Assembly: GCA_009760855.2 (NCBI GenBank)
Contig: WPIO01000018.1
Location: 532,001 to 596,000, forward strand
Length of the DNA: 64,000 nt
Source of the DNA: Cristatella mucedo
Taxonomy: Eukaryota > Bryozoa > Phylactolaemata > Cristatellidae
Direction: 5' to 3'
Shown here in pieces: positions 12,666 through 24,069 of the stretch (positions are counted from its first letter, which is position 1; each line of letters starts with the position of its first letter). The position numbers and the translations under genes were made by a program. The notes below the pieces were generated by a model that was given only the letters and a program-made list of their open reading frames with translations, made no database searches and had not been told where the DNA came from.

Positions 12666-13500
12666 AAGGTGCTCCCGTCGAGGGCTCAGAGCCGGACGCT
12701 GCATTTGACGCATTTGCCGACGACCGAAAGAGCTCTAGCGCGACGGCTAGAAATCAGTTTTAGCCACCTCTAGATTGTATGCGTTGCAGGACGAAAGCAT
12801 CCGGGAGAAAACGAGAGCTTATCGTCGAGCAGCAACGCTCTAGTAGTGGCTGCACGGCATAGACGTAGGATTGCTAGCGCCAACATGCAACCGCGTTGCA
12901 TTAGCCCCTCAGTAGACACTCGACGCTGCCTGCACGTCTGCGTGCACGTCGCTTATGCCGCCGCTTGTCCGAGGTTACGGTGTCCATACATACGCTGTCC
13001 AAGGGTTCGGTAGGTCAATGCAGCAGTCAATCCGATCAAAGCCAGCGACCCGCGAAGCGACACTGACTTTGTTTCGAGCTCGCTAACAATCATCACGAGA
13101 CGGACTCTCTAATAATCAGCACGAGACGGACGATGCTCAACATTCTGGAACTAATGTACGTCTAGTGCTCCCTCTCGCAAGGCAATCTAGAAGATGCTGT
13201 GGACAAGGTTATAACCCTATACTGACTGCGAATCAGTGCCTCCCGACCCTGACCGATTAAGAACGGCCTGAAGGATTAAGATTTTCTATCGCGGTCGAGG
13301 TATCGCTCTCGCACCAAGTACTACGTGGACTTTGAGAACCACTCACCTACTGCTGGTTCAAAATAAGTTTCGAGTATGGGTGCTGCCCGGGAAATATTCA
13401 TTCATCAATATCTAGAATAATTGGTCCGTTTTATATCAACGGTGAGAGGACAGAGATGCAGAAGGAATACAAGAAACCCGTGCTATGATGACAGGTCGTA
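12666..13500. other. no recognised feature
   Basis: Moderately GC-rich. It contains a short duplication around 13085-13135 (aatcatcacgagacggac / aatcagcacgagacggac). No gene is seen. Confidence 0.4.
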
Positions 13501-13652
13501 AATGCTGAGCTGGTTTGGCCCTGAGGTAATACGCTCGCCCCGACCAAGATCTCGCCGATATCGTGCGCTCGAGCCCCTTAGCTTATTTGAAGCGCCTGAG
13601 TAGAGATTAATTTCTTTTGGGGCACTTTTCAAATGAATTAAATTAAAAATAA
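13501..13652 (+). mobile_element. SINE1 copy
   Basis: Starts gctgagctggtttggc, continues with a ctcgccccgaccaagat head and a B-box-like cgctcgagccc, and ends gaagcgcctgagtagagatt plus a gggcacttttcaaatgaatt tail. Confidence 0.75.
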
Positions 13653-13699
13653 CCATAGAGGTACTGCTACTGCCACTACGAATATATTATATTCGTTTC

Positions 13700-14523
13700 T
13701 TATATAACTTAGGCTTACGAGTTTAATTCGTTCTGTGCCGGAGCTCGTAACTCAATTTACTCGTGGGTCAAATCAATTTTCCCCTTTAAATAAATTGAAA
13801 TACCATTAATCCGTTCCGGACCTCCAAAAACACTGCGATTTTCATTAGATGTTTTTAAATTAAAAATGTACTTATAAATAACAAATATTGTATTAAAAAC
13901 AATATAATAATGTCTTGCAATAAACGGGTTTAATTAATCCTAACGTACTGGAGTAACTTGGAGATCAGACGACTTAAAGATGCTACTAGAGCTAGAGGAG
14001 AAATGCTGATAGGAATATCTCAATCTTCTTCGCCGATTTTGGCACTTTTCGCCCGGCTTTCTTTGCTTTCAGTTTATTGGCTGGGTCTTTACGCGGGCGC
14101 GCCGATAGTTATCAGTTGCACTATGAACTCTCGCACGATGATATTGCCTAAATTGAGTTCACTACATACTCAGCTGTTCCTGCCATAGTCAGATTTAACA
14201 CCGGAGTCTGGCGATCTTGTGTGGCCAAGGACCACGATGGCTCATTCAAGTCTGTCTGGGAGCAAACCAATAGGATTGTGCTTAGCGTCACACCCGGGTC
14301 GTAGGGCAGCATCTTGCAACGGAATGCCGTTCGCTGCCCTACCCTTGTCGGCCTGAGTAACCGCACGCAGTGTGACTTTTGCTGCGGCGGCTAGCGGCGG
14401 AGTCTCTGAAGCTGGCTGGTAGCCCGAATTTTAGCTCGAAACTCTAAGCGAAAAATCGGCAGAGAGATCGCTCGTATCTTGGAGCACTCGTAAGTCAAGA
14501 CACTCGTAAGTCGAGGTGCCAGT
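13700..14523. mobile_element. DNA transposon / MITE-like remnant
   Basis: The left edge carries ggcttacgagtttaattcg and ctcgtaactcaa. The right edge, read on the minus strand, carries cctcgacttacgagtgtc and gacttacgagtgctcc. The opposed cttacgag motifs make imperfect terminal inverted repeats about 0.8 kb apart. The internal sequence is AT-rich at left and GC-rich at right, with no intact transposase. The terminal motif resembles that of Tc1/mariner-Tigger type elements, but this class assignment is an inference. The outer left end appears eroded. Confidence 0.55.
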
Positions 14524-14587
14524 TAGGAAGCAAGAAAAGCCCGGTGAAAAGTGCGAAATGTTGCGAATAAGATTAAGATATTCACAT

Positions 14588-14597
14588 TATATATATG

Positions 14598-14632
<35 letters not shown>

Positions 14633-14636
14633 TAAT
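14588..14636. repeat. (AT)n microsatellite
   Basis: Short TA-rich run with a few interruptions next to the left end of the paralogous segment that follows. Confidence 0.85.
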
Positions 14637-15190
14637 GTCTCTTAGCCGTAGCCTGATGGGCATGCTAATTCTGCCCTCCCGCCTGAGAGACCTCATCGGC
14701 ATTAGACTCTCGTCAGAGACGGCCGCTTGCTTGCACATGCCTAGAACTGAGCGAGGTGGACTGTCTCAGCACGCACGAATTTCCTCCTCTTGAAAAAAAC
14801 TACAAATTCCTCTATTTTATCTTACTCTGATCTCTGGGGTCATTTAAAGGCAGTTGTTAGCAACTAGTTGTTTAACCTAATTGATCAATATGTTTGCTTG
14901 TCGGCGAGTGTTGACGGAAGGTTGACCTATCCGTCAGCTTTTGCAGTGCTACTGCGTACCAGGAAATGGGCGATCAACCTTAGCTTGCTGAAGTATACTT
15001 ACCAATGTCGACCAACCAGGCCCAGAAATGAGCGATAGTTCCTTATGAGCATTTTCAACACGTTCTTAGTACAGCCACTTTGATTTGTACCTTTGTGTGG
15101 CGCAAGTTCCTCTGGATATAGGATGAGGTAACGCGACTGTCCAACCGGTGATGCGGCATTTCGCTGTTGACATTGCTCATTCCCACAACT
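14637..15190 (-). pseudogene. relic of an unrecognised coding repeat, copy 1
   Basis: This segment is colinear with 22745-23235. Minus-strand translation gives LYPEELAPHKGTNQSGCT, then GLVGRHW, and further on MCKQAAVSDESLMPMRS. The other copy gives matching peptides (LYHEEQGSRKDTHRSGCS, GLFGRHW, LSKQADVSDDSLILKS). Conservation at the protein level in two broken copies suggests a former coding sequence, perhaps from a mobile element. I do not recognise the family. Confidence 0.5.
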
Positions 15191-15465
15191 ATTCAATGAA
15201 ACGGGCTACCGAATGATTACCTATATATGTGATCTTGCATTATTAAACTGCACCTTTGCAAGCACAGGCCCCTGAGTATGCTCATCTGTCTGTCTCAGTG
15301 GAGATACTACGTCTCATATCGCCCTCAGCTTGATCAATGTGTTTCAGTATTCAATTATCGTTGTGTCCTATAAGTATTGTCTGGCTTTGGAAGACTACTT
15401 TAGATTACACCAGTCGATCATAGCCAAGGCCAAATTTAGCTTCTACACAAGTATTGTGGAATCAC
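15191..15465. other. no recognised feature
   Basis: Short non-coding spacer before a retrotransposon relic. Confidence 0.4.
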
Positions 15466-16168
15466 AGATGCACTATAAAAAAAAGTGCCGATGTCTACCA
15501 TCAACAATCTCCTTAACTGCTCCCAGATTAGCTCCTTGCCAAGTGATCCTCGTGATGACCTAGCTAATCACTTCTCCAGCTTCATTGTCAGCAAGATAGA
15601 CTAGATCGGAGAATCTGTGCCTACGGTGGCTGCATCCGCTCTGGACTCCTGTCCCTCAGTTACACCAAAACAGGACTCGCGTCAATCGATTCCGTGTACT
15701 ATCTCGATTTTCACATTCGCGGGCCACGAGTGACGTTATCTTACTTTTCGGCCCATTAATTCTCTGGCTCCAGCCTACCCATCAGAATTATTCCACCACC
15801 AAGCGAGAAATCGTACAACCCAGTGTTCTGGCTCAAATCGTTTAGCCATACATCGTACGAACCTCAAAACCGTTGAACCCCACCTTTAGATCATATTATC
15901 CCAAAGCGTAGAAATCACTACGACACAAAACACAATGTCCCTTAACATAACGACATCTAATAGGAAGCTCTAAACGCCCTTGTTTTTTTACAGCAGTTGG
16001 TGGGTCGTTGCGATTCGTCCTTCGTCGGCATGTACCTGTTGATGTTATGCCTGTTGCTTTTGGATGTTACCACCAAATATTGGTAATGCTTGACATGCAG
16101 CGTCTGCGAAGTGCCTAGAGAGACATCCAGTTTTTTTAGGGCGCTATACAAATGCATTATTATTCTAA
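15466..16168 (+). mobile_element. LINE family A copy (subfamily 2), internally deleted
   Basis: The left part translates to DDLANHFSSFIVSKID, typical of the linker between endonuclease and RT in CR1/L2 elements. The RT core is missing. From about 15750 the C-terminal region (SLAPAYPSEL-like) and a distinct tail are present, ending gtgcctagagagacatcc and gggcgctatacaaatgcat plus TTATTATT. Many stops. Confidence 0.7.
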
Positions 16169-16269
16169 TTGTTATCCTTAATTACATCTCTCAGTCAAAG
16201 AAGGCTAATAGTGCTACAGACCCTAGTCCATCGTCCTACTTCTTCGATGCTTATATCTGCTGCTGCCAT

Positions 16270-16735
16270 GTAATGGTGCTTTCATGTAATGCATCTACGT
16301 CTGTAAGTCCACAAAGCCATAGTGACCATGTGTGTGTTACGCAGGAGAGTTTTTAAAGCGAACTCACAGCCTAAGCGGCTTTCGGTATGCATTCCATAGC
16401 CAAAAGACTTCGTCTCACGCAACAAAGAGAAAGTGCCAAGCATAAAGTCAGCAGATCAGTTCAGGTAGTGAGTAGCATGGCAGTAGCAGCTCAGGACCGC
16501 TGAAAAGGATGAGCCATAGTCGTCAGAAGGAGAGTAGTTGTCGTTGCGTAAGAATTGTGGAAGCGAGCTCAACAGTCTAGGACCTGCAGAGCTAAAGCTT
16601 CTGTCACGAACGGTCTTTAGGCAAAGGAATGGAGCAGCTAATTTATTCTCCACACAGGACCCGAGGGGGCGAAGAGGCTGAAACTGGTGCAGCAGTTCAG
16701 TTAGATACGAAGGATGCACAACTAACCTAATATAT
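16270..16735 (-). mobile_element. LINE family B 3' part
   Basis: The minus strand encodes YLTELLHQFQPLRPLGS, VRDRSFSSAGPRL and LPQFLRND, the C-terminus of family B. The family B 3' untranslated region follows (phrases shared with 24.09-24.25 kb, such as cagcctaagcggctttcggt on the plus strand). Confidence 0.8.
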
Positions 16736-16749
16736 ATGTCCTTATATTC

Positions 16750-17679
16750 AGGTCACGTCGCTGCACTTTTCCAAAAAACTGTTGTGAGGCCGTTAATTAG
16801 GAAAACAATGCTAGACCAAGAGCACTTGAGCAGATTTCGTCCGGTCTCCCTTTTCCCGTTCGCGTCAAAAATACTAGAACGAGTTGTCGCAGACCAACTG
16901 GACTCTTAATTTGAGACCTTAAACCTAGCAAGTAATTTCCAGCCTACGCTTAGAGCTAATCGCCACGCATAGTCAATATTGCTTAGGGTGTTTGGCGACC
17001 TTTTCATGAATGAAAACTTGTGTAAAGTCTCTCCACTCGTTCTGCTTGATCTTTTGGGAGCATTTGAGATCATTGATCGCAAAAAACTTCTCATGTGTAT
17101 TAAATGACTGGCATTGCACTGCAAAGATTCAGGTCTTATATTAATAGAACATAGTAGAGTATTGATATGAACGGAAAAAGATCATTCGAGGAATGACCTA
17201 GTTACTTGATTACAGGGCACCACAGGGTTCCGTGCTTCGTCGGCTTCTCTTCACAGCTTCTTATACTGCTCCTCTCTCCGCTTCTTATACTCTTTCTCTT
17301 GCCGATGTAATTGCCGAGTAAAATCTAGGTTTTCCATTCTATGCAGATGAAACTCAGTTGTACCTTTGCTTTCATACTGCGCAGCCCTCGGGCACGTTGA
17401 TTACTTTACTCACCCTTGCTGCATTTAGTGATTACAGTTGCACGTGGATGACAGCAACGTTTCTTAAAACAATGACGACAAAACCCACTCACTAGTTATG
17501 CACAAACCAAGTGCGATTCATAAATTGGAAAACCTGACGTTCAAAATCGGCTCTGCCATCATATCCCTTAAATCTGCACGCAATCTAGGCGTCCTGTTCC
17601 GAAGTGACCTTTCATTAGACGACCACGTTAGCTCCACAGAAAAGTCTGCCTACTTTCAGCGACATATGAGGTGCTTATT
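16750..17679 (+). mobile_element. LINE family A copy, RT part, interrupted by SINE2
   Basis: The plus-strand translation gives RT landmarks in order, with stops: QEHLSRFRPVSLFPFASKI, LLDLLGAFEIIDRK, APQGSVLRRLLFT, FYADETQLYL and SARNLGVLFRSDLSLDDH. The catalytic pair is DE rather than DD. A short internal duplication (cttcttatactgctcctc / cttcttatactctttctc) sits inside the RT. At 17680 a SINE2 interrupts it; the element resumes after 17856. Confidence 0.8.
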
Positions 17680-17858
17680 GAGCCGTGATGGCACACTAGG
17701 TAAGGCGGTTGCTTTTCGCGACCGCGGTCCCAATGTCTTTGGTTCTAATCCTGCGGTAGGCGGATCTTTGTCGCCCCTGCAAGCGGTGGTGATAGCCGTA
17801 AAGGCTCTTCTGTCGCTATACAAAAACAGTCTGTTGAATCAGCTAGTATTAGTTTATT
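17680..17858 (+). mobile_element. SINE2 copy nested in LINE A
   Basis: Starts gagccgtgatggcacactag, has a tRNA-like A/B-box head (ggttctaatcctgcgg), a body with gcaagcggtggtgatagcc, and the typical end ctgttgaatcagctag. LINE A sequence stops just before it and resumes just after, so it is a later insertion. Confidence 0.8.
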
Positions 17859-18560
17859 AATTATATAACGTCGCTGAACTTTAAGCTTGATACACAGAGA
17901 TACTACATCTAAATTGGTCCTTGCATTCGTGACATCCCGCCTTGACTTCTGCAACTCACTGCTTGCTTGTCTCACTGCATGTGCAATCATGCACTTGTAG
18001 TTGGTGCTTAACTCTTCACCTAAGCTTGACTGTCGTGAGCGTTGCAATTGAGACACAACACCACTTCTCACCGATATGAACTGGCTCCCAAGCAAGCAGC
18101 GCATCAACGTCAAGGCTCTGTCACTTACTTGTTGGTCCCTTCACTCTCTGGCTCCAGCCTGCCTATCAGAACTACTCTCTCGCCAGGTGAAGACTCCTAC
18201 AGCCAGCTGTTCTGACTGAAATCATTTAGCCACACCTCGTGCGAACCTCAAATCCGTTGGAGAGCCTGCCTTTAGTTCCTATTCTCTAAAAGCCGGGAGC
18301 GCACTACTGACGCTTGTCAGTCACAACGTTCCCTGACATGATGACGTATAAAAAGCAGCTTAAAATGCACCTGTTAATTAGAGTATTTGGGGTCGGTCTT
18401 TGTGATTCGTTGTCCTTCGTCTTCATGTACATCATCTTACACTGTGCCTGCTGCTCGTGACTGTTGTCTCCAAAAATTTGCTCGTGCTTTAAATGCAGCA
18501 TGTGTGAAGTGCCTAGAGGAGTATTTGTTTCACTGAGAAAGCTATCCAAATGCAATACTA
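17859..18560 (+). mobile_element. LINE family A copy, continuation (3' part)
   Basis: Continues the element broken at 17680: tgacatcccgccttgacttc, tgtcgtgagcgttgcaat, ctctggctccagcctgcc, then a subfamily 2 tail (aaatgcagcatgtgtgaagt). It lies within the same reading order as the left half. Confidence 0.75.
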
Positions 18561-19079
18561 GTGCTGTTAATGTTATATTTATTAGGGATTCATCTAGCAA
18601 GCCATGATGACGATGTTAAGCTGTTGTCAACCATTTTCTTGACTTCTAATTCATTGACGCTTTTGAAGGCTGACATTCTTTGGTTAAACCTTTGCCGTTT
18701 TTAAGACAAGTGTGAGAATCACAACAATTGCTTAAAATGACACCGCTAAGACAGTCGCATCGACCGATAAAAAAAGAGATTTCTCGAGTTGATTTTGACA
18801 ATAAGTCTTGAAAGCGCGATTTGCCACTAAAGCTCGAGTTTTTAAAAATTAGGTGGTTAGACGATGTTATTTCCAGATAATTAATAATGAAAATTTGAAT
18901 AACAATTTCGAATAATTCCGACTAATCCTTGATTTGAAGCTTTCCCATAGGCACAAGCATTTCGTATTTTGCGATACCGCATCGCTCGACTCCATATCTG
19001 CACCACTCGGTGCAAATACTAAAGTCAACGAGATCCCTATCAGCAATACCAGAAAAAGTCGTAGTCTTCGTAATGGATT
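18561..19079. other. no recognised feature
   Basis: AT-rich sequence without a supportable gene. Confidence 0.4.
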
Positions 19080-22060
19080 ACAAGACGGTGCTAGAAGCCT
19101 TCGTGGCTGCTTTACATGTCTGTGTTGTGCTGCAGTTTATTTTTTATCACGCCTTCTCAAAGGCTGATTGGCAACTAATTTCCAGCTTGGATATTTAAAC
19201 TATCTCATAAAAAGGATATCGCTAGTTTACTTAAGACTGGTTAAAAAGCCCGTTTTATAAGCATCTCGTTCGTTGTAAAAAAAATTATTAGTCTACTTTC
19301 AGATAAGCTGAAGATTTATTTTCTGAAGGCAGTACAGATTTTACCGACAGAAGGAAAACGACTTCTGTTTGAGGAAGTAAACCTAAAGCAAAACATGAAG
19401 TCGAGGTTCATGGCTTCTAAGACGAACACCGATGAACATCATATCTATGAGTACGGACATTGCTAGCCAATTATTGAAGAATATGGTCAGCTGCAGTTCA
19501 CCGCTCTATTTCCCTGGCCGTTTAATAATTGGCCTAGGGATGGAAGAGTTAAAAAAGCCTAGATTAAGTTGTTTCCTGTCTTTGCGTTTGCTCAAACTAT
19601 GTCGGAGTGCATTCAGCAGTAGGTCGCTAAAGGAGGCGAGAGAAGAGTGGTAATAACGCGGATGCACAAGCAAAATATGCTCAGCAGAATCCTCTTCGTG
19701 ACATCACTGTACTATGACATGAACGTGGTCGTTCAATTTTTGGCCGTCTTTTGTTGCTGCATAACAAGATTTTGCCGGTGCTGAGCTGCCTGTGTTTTTA
19801 TAATATAAGCGCTAGCTCAACCCTTAGTTACCGTTAACCAAAGCGAGGGTTTATTGCCTCAAAGAGAAGCAATAATGAGCCTTGATAGAACGTCAGCTGA
19901 CTTGCGCGGCCATCTATTCTGACGATAATAATAACAAAACATTTAAGTGGCAGTGTAGGAGAACCCACTCTCTTTCTAAGCACTTTATACGGGTTGGTTA
20001 GGAGGCAGGTGGTTTTTTTTATTTGTAACGCGTACAGTTTCAACTTTATTTAGAAAGCGTGGGATAGCTAATTGACGGAGCAGGAGCGATTTCGGAAATT
20101 AAGATTTTCTACTTATTTCTGAATGCCACCAAGTCAGGATATCTCGCAATATATGTGTAGAATTATTTACTGGATCGACGGGCATTGCGATGAAGTTATT
20201 ATCTCCAAAATGACCGTTCTCTCATAAAGGATTCAAGAATCTCTAGAGGCCGAGCTTCATGATCTGATTGAGAGAGGGTCGTAAGACGAAAAGAATATTG
20301 CGATTACGATGCATTTCAGATATCCAAGTTTGAGCAAGGCATTAGAGGAACATGAACGCATGTAGCAGTGGCTTGAATTTGACCTGCTGATTGACGTGGG
20401 CACATTAGTGAAACACGCAATCCGGCAGTTGCGACGCTCTCGGCAGAGATGTCCAACTGCCAAGTTAAGAGACGGAGTTTCTAGAAAAGTGATGTGGAGA
20501 AGTATAGACGTGGTAGCACAAAAACAAGGACCTGAAAAATTATGTTATGCCTATCTACGAAGACAAAGCTTTTGTAAAGCTCAGTAGTTATGTATCCTAA
20601 CTCGACTGTGAACCTCTTTTGCTGGTCTAGAAGAAGGTAATTTTGTAATGGGACACCAACATATCTCGCACTTGCTGCACGAGATACGCTAATAGAATCC
20701 CTTTTGAGGAATAGGCTTTCCAATTTCTGACTATAATTTGCTTTGTCCATAAATAGAAAGTTAGTTTTATAATCTTCGCTTTAAGAAAGTTTGCAGCCAT
20801 CTGAGTTCTAATATGAGCAATAAATCTTGCACGGGAATTCAGAGAGCTCTTTGTGCTGGAAGGTACGGAAGCTTCAAATCACAGGGACATCTATGTATCG
20901 TCATTGACGTAGAAACGAGTGGTTAGCTAGAGATTGGGGAATGCAGTGACAAGAGGGAGACGATACCGTGTTAAAAACAATGCCACTGATCGCCGATCCA
21001 TGAGGTATCGGTGAGACCTTAAAAGGCTCAAATATAGCCTATTAGCCTTTGATATTTAAGTGCTGAGATCTCGGATTGGGATGGGACCTAAAATAGTGCG
21101 GCGCATTGCCAGAGATGAGCAGGCATCACAGCTCTCAATAGAGACTCGCTTATTTATGGTATCAAAGGTGTTTACTGATCGAGCAAAAGAGTCGTGGAAA
21201 TCAGCCAGTGTTTACCTATCTGACTGAGATGGTCTTAGTAGACTAATTGTCGTTACTAAACTTAGATTGCTGACCAGTACTGCTTGATGGGTTTAAGAAT
21301 TTCAAGACTCCTCTGCGACGATGTTCAAGCAAGTGCTTGTGTGGTATATCTAAAGCACGTTACAGAAATTGTGTACTCATAGAGCTCACTCTTCTCCTGT
21401 CGTCATTTGGCTAGGTTTAGAAGACTTATGGGACCACGTTAAAAAACCCGAGGAAAAAACGAATCAAAGCTGACTACTAATGTGGGCTGTAGATAACTCA
21501 ACTCCATGGCTTGAATATAACAGTGAAGTAGAGTGGAAACCGGCGGAGCTAGCCGTAAACATGCGAACGAGTCAATGCTGTTTACTTAGCACAGGCTCGG
21601 TGCATACGTAATTTGCATACTGATGGCATTTACCATGTCATTAGTGTCATGGCTTTGGTCGTCATTGTGAAAGATTGCCAAAACACAAAAGAAGCCAGGT
21701 TTGGGCTTTGAGCGGTGCTCGGCATTGGTCCGCCATCAGTCAACAGTGAGCCAACCGCAGGTGGATCCTGCAGGTGCGCCGGAGAGAGAAGCCAGCAGAC
21801 CAATCATTGAACAAACAGCGCCAACGTCTAGGGCTGGCTCCGTGCAATCAGCCAGACTCATCCTTGAATCATGCGTGCATGACGTCCGCGGTGACAGCTC
21901 AGCAGCACCAGCAGTGGGCGTAGGACCTAGGGAAACGTTCTCGAGGTTCTAAAATCGTTTAACAACCTTGATATTTGGCTGTATCGCTTGGCAGCACTTG
22001 GTACTGATGGTCAAGTTCATCTCGAGTACCAACCGTATCGGCTTGACAACGGTGTCGCTG
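19080..22060 (-). repeat. composite paralogous segment, copy 1 (contains degraded LINE A)
   Basis: Colinear with 36075-38562 over most of its length. Shared landmarks include agctt-ggatatttaaa near 19190/36185, gtagcagtggcttgaat near 20365/36870, gaggaataggctttccaattt near 20705/37220 and catttaccatgtcat near 21630/38125. The middle (about 20.2-21.3 kb) is an antisense LINE A reverse transcriptase relic with many stops. The right-hand 400 bases belong to neither known repeat family. Confidence 0.65.
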
Positions 22061-22240
22061 TATTGCAATGGCTAGTCCCTGGGTCTAAGCCAAGGGCTAA
22101 GGTGCTGGCTCATCAAGATCCAAGTATTAAAATAGAGTCTTGCAGGGTGCAGTCCTCCTCCCACGCGAAAGTTGTAGCGAAAGCTGTTAAGGCTCTTGTA
22201 CTGCTACATAATTGAGGCTGTTGAATCAGCTAACAGTTAA
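22061..22240 (+). mobile_element. SINE2 copy
   Basis: Phrases caatggctagtccctgggtc, gctgttaaggctcttgtact and ggctgttgaatcagctaac match the copy at 38.56 kb, which sits at the same relative place in the paralogous segment. Confidence 0.65.
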
Positions 22241-22744
22241 ATTTATCTTTCTGGGCACTATTACGGCGGAAGCGTTCTAAGTGTAGATATGTAAGGACAA
22301 CGGTCGTCTACTTATAAGACAATACAGCTATGACCAAACATCGTTCAGCAGTTTTGAATTTTATTCGAGTCACTCTCGGCAAATTGTTGTTTGGTCATGC
22401 GTTTGGCATGTTTGAGTGGCGGCCGGGCTCGAAGAAGACGTCGATTCAAAGGTGACGCATGCATGCGATACTTACACTTTAGTCGTTGCACGTACTTCCT
22501 CGCTTTCTCATCGCTTGGTTTTGCGAAGTCAATATTTCTTCACTGCACTGGGGCTAAAAAACGATTGCCGATCAGCTGTGGCCAAGGCGAAGATGCACGG
22601 TTTACAATCGATAGGGTTAAATGCTACTGCTACTAAGAATACATCGAATTCGCCCACATTGGCCAAAGCGCAATGGGCGTCCTCGTTCAACCTGCTTCCT
22701 GCAGTTTAAAAAGTGCGGCCAGCGCTCTCAGCGCTTGGTCGTCG
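22241..22744. other. no recognised feature
   Basis: Short frames of 75-97 codons with no recognisable domain. Confidence 0.4.
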
Positions 22745-23235
22745 TCATCTTTTCCTCGGCTCTGCTATCCAAGAGAGCTCTTCAGTATTAGACTGTCGTC
22801 AGAGACATCCGCTTGCTTGCTCAAGCCTAGAATTGAGCCAAGTGGACCATCGCAGCACGCACGAATATCCGCCACTTCGAAACCCCTCGTAAGTCTTCCG
22901 CTTATCTGAGCTGCGATTTCTGCAATGTCCGTTAAGGCAAGTGCTAGCAAGTAGTTGATAGTCTCAATTTCTGAATACTTCTCGTCATTGGATGACGACG
23001 GAAGGCTTACATAACAGCCAGTGTTTGCAGCACAACTGCATGCGCGAGAAAAGGAGCGATAAACATTAGCCTCCTGCTCGCCAATGTCGACCAAACAGGC
23101 CAATATATGAATGACGGAGCATCGCCGTCTAGGAGCGTTCGGCTACGTTCTCAGTAGAGCAGCCACTTCGGTGCGTATCTTTTCGCGACCCTTGCTCCTC
23201 GTGATATAAGATAGGCTCACCAAATGCTTCTTAAA
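22745..23235 (-). pseudogene. relic of an unrecognised coding repeat, copy 2
   Basis: Partner of 14637-15190. The minus strand holds a 112-codon open frame (22765-23103) starting MACLVDIGEQEANVYRS and ending GLSKQADVSDDSLILKS. Further upstream, in a broken frame, are LYHEEQGSRKDTHRSGCS and GLFGRHW. A further 60-codon frame (23273-23455) beginning MSKSSLLEITAEKAVKK may be part of the same former gene. I do not recognise the family. Confidence 0.5.
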
Positions 23236-23676
23236 TGGCTCTCTCGCAGAGACGTTGGCCATTTTTCTGTGACTACTTGAAGCTCTTCTTCCCGACTCGT
23301 GGTGCGATTACTCTGAGATTGGGCTGGCTGCATGTCTGCAGGCCGTGAACTTTCGATTGGGGCGGACCTAGCCTTAAGGCTTGACAAATGAGTAAGCGAA
23401 TATGTTTTTTGACAGCCTTCTCGGCGGTTATTTCTAGAAGTGAACTTTTGGACATTAAAAGCTGAAAGTTCCCGTCATTACAATGGGCTGAAAAAATTAA
23501 TTTGGACTGCCCGTCTTTATTACGCTAACCGATTTGGTTTCGTGGAAAGGCAAGTTTCTCTAAGAACCTAGTGAATGCATAAGCAGAAGAGGGTAACGCT
23601 GCCTGCAGGGCACGTAGCTTCCATTGCAAGTCTTTGTCTCTTTCTGTCTGCCTGTTCTGGCGGTCGGTATGTTTAT
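23236..23676. other. no firm feature; possible extension of the coding relic
   Basis: Apart from the minus-strand frame at 23273-23455 mentioned with the preceding relic, nothing is recognised. Confidence 0.35.
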
Positions 23677-24068
23677 CTCTCTGTCTCTGTCTCTACCTGT
23701 CTATGTCTCTGTCTCTGTCTCTGTCTGTCTATGTCTGTCCCTGTCTCTGTCTCTGTCACTGTCTCTGTCACTGTCTCTGTCACTGTCTCTGTCTGTCTCT
23801 GTCTGTCTCTGTCTGTCTCTGTCTGTCTCTGTCTGTCTCTGTCTGTCTCTGTCTGTCTCTGTCTGTCTGTCTCTGTCTGTCTCTGTCTGTCTCTGTCTGT
23901 CTCTGTCTGTCTCTGTCTGTCTCTGTCTGTCTCTGTCTGTCTCTGTCTGTCTCTGTCTGTCTCTGTCTGTCTCTGTCTGTCTCTGTCTGTCTCTGTCTGT
24001 CTCTGTCTGTCTCTGTCTGTCTCTGTCTGTCTCTGTCTGTCTCTCTCGCTCTCTCTCTCTCTCTCTCT
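23677..24068. repeat. 10-bp pyrimidine minisatellite (CTCTGTCTGT)n
   Basis: The core, about 23780-24045, is a near-perfect array of the 10-mer CTCTGTCTGT (roughly 26 copies, one register slip near 23863). CTGTCT-type repeats flank it at left and a pure CT run at right. Because the 10-mer has no stop in any plus-strand frame, three overlapping 148-166 codon frames appear; these are artefacts. It abuts the 3' tail of the LINE B copy. Confidence 0.95.
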
Positions 24069-24069
24069 A

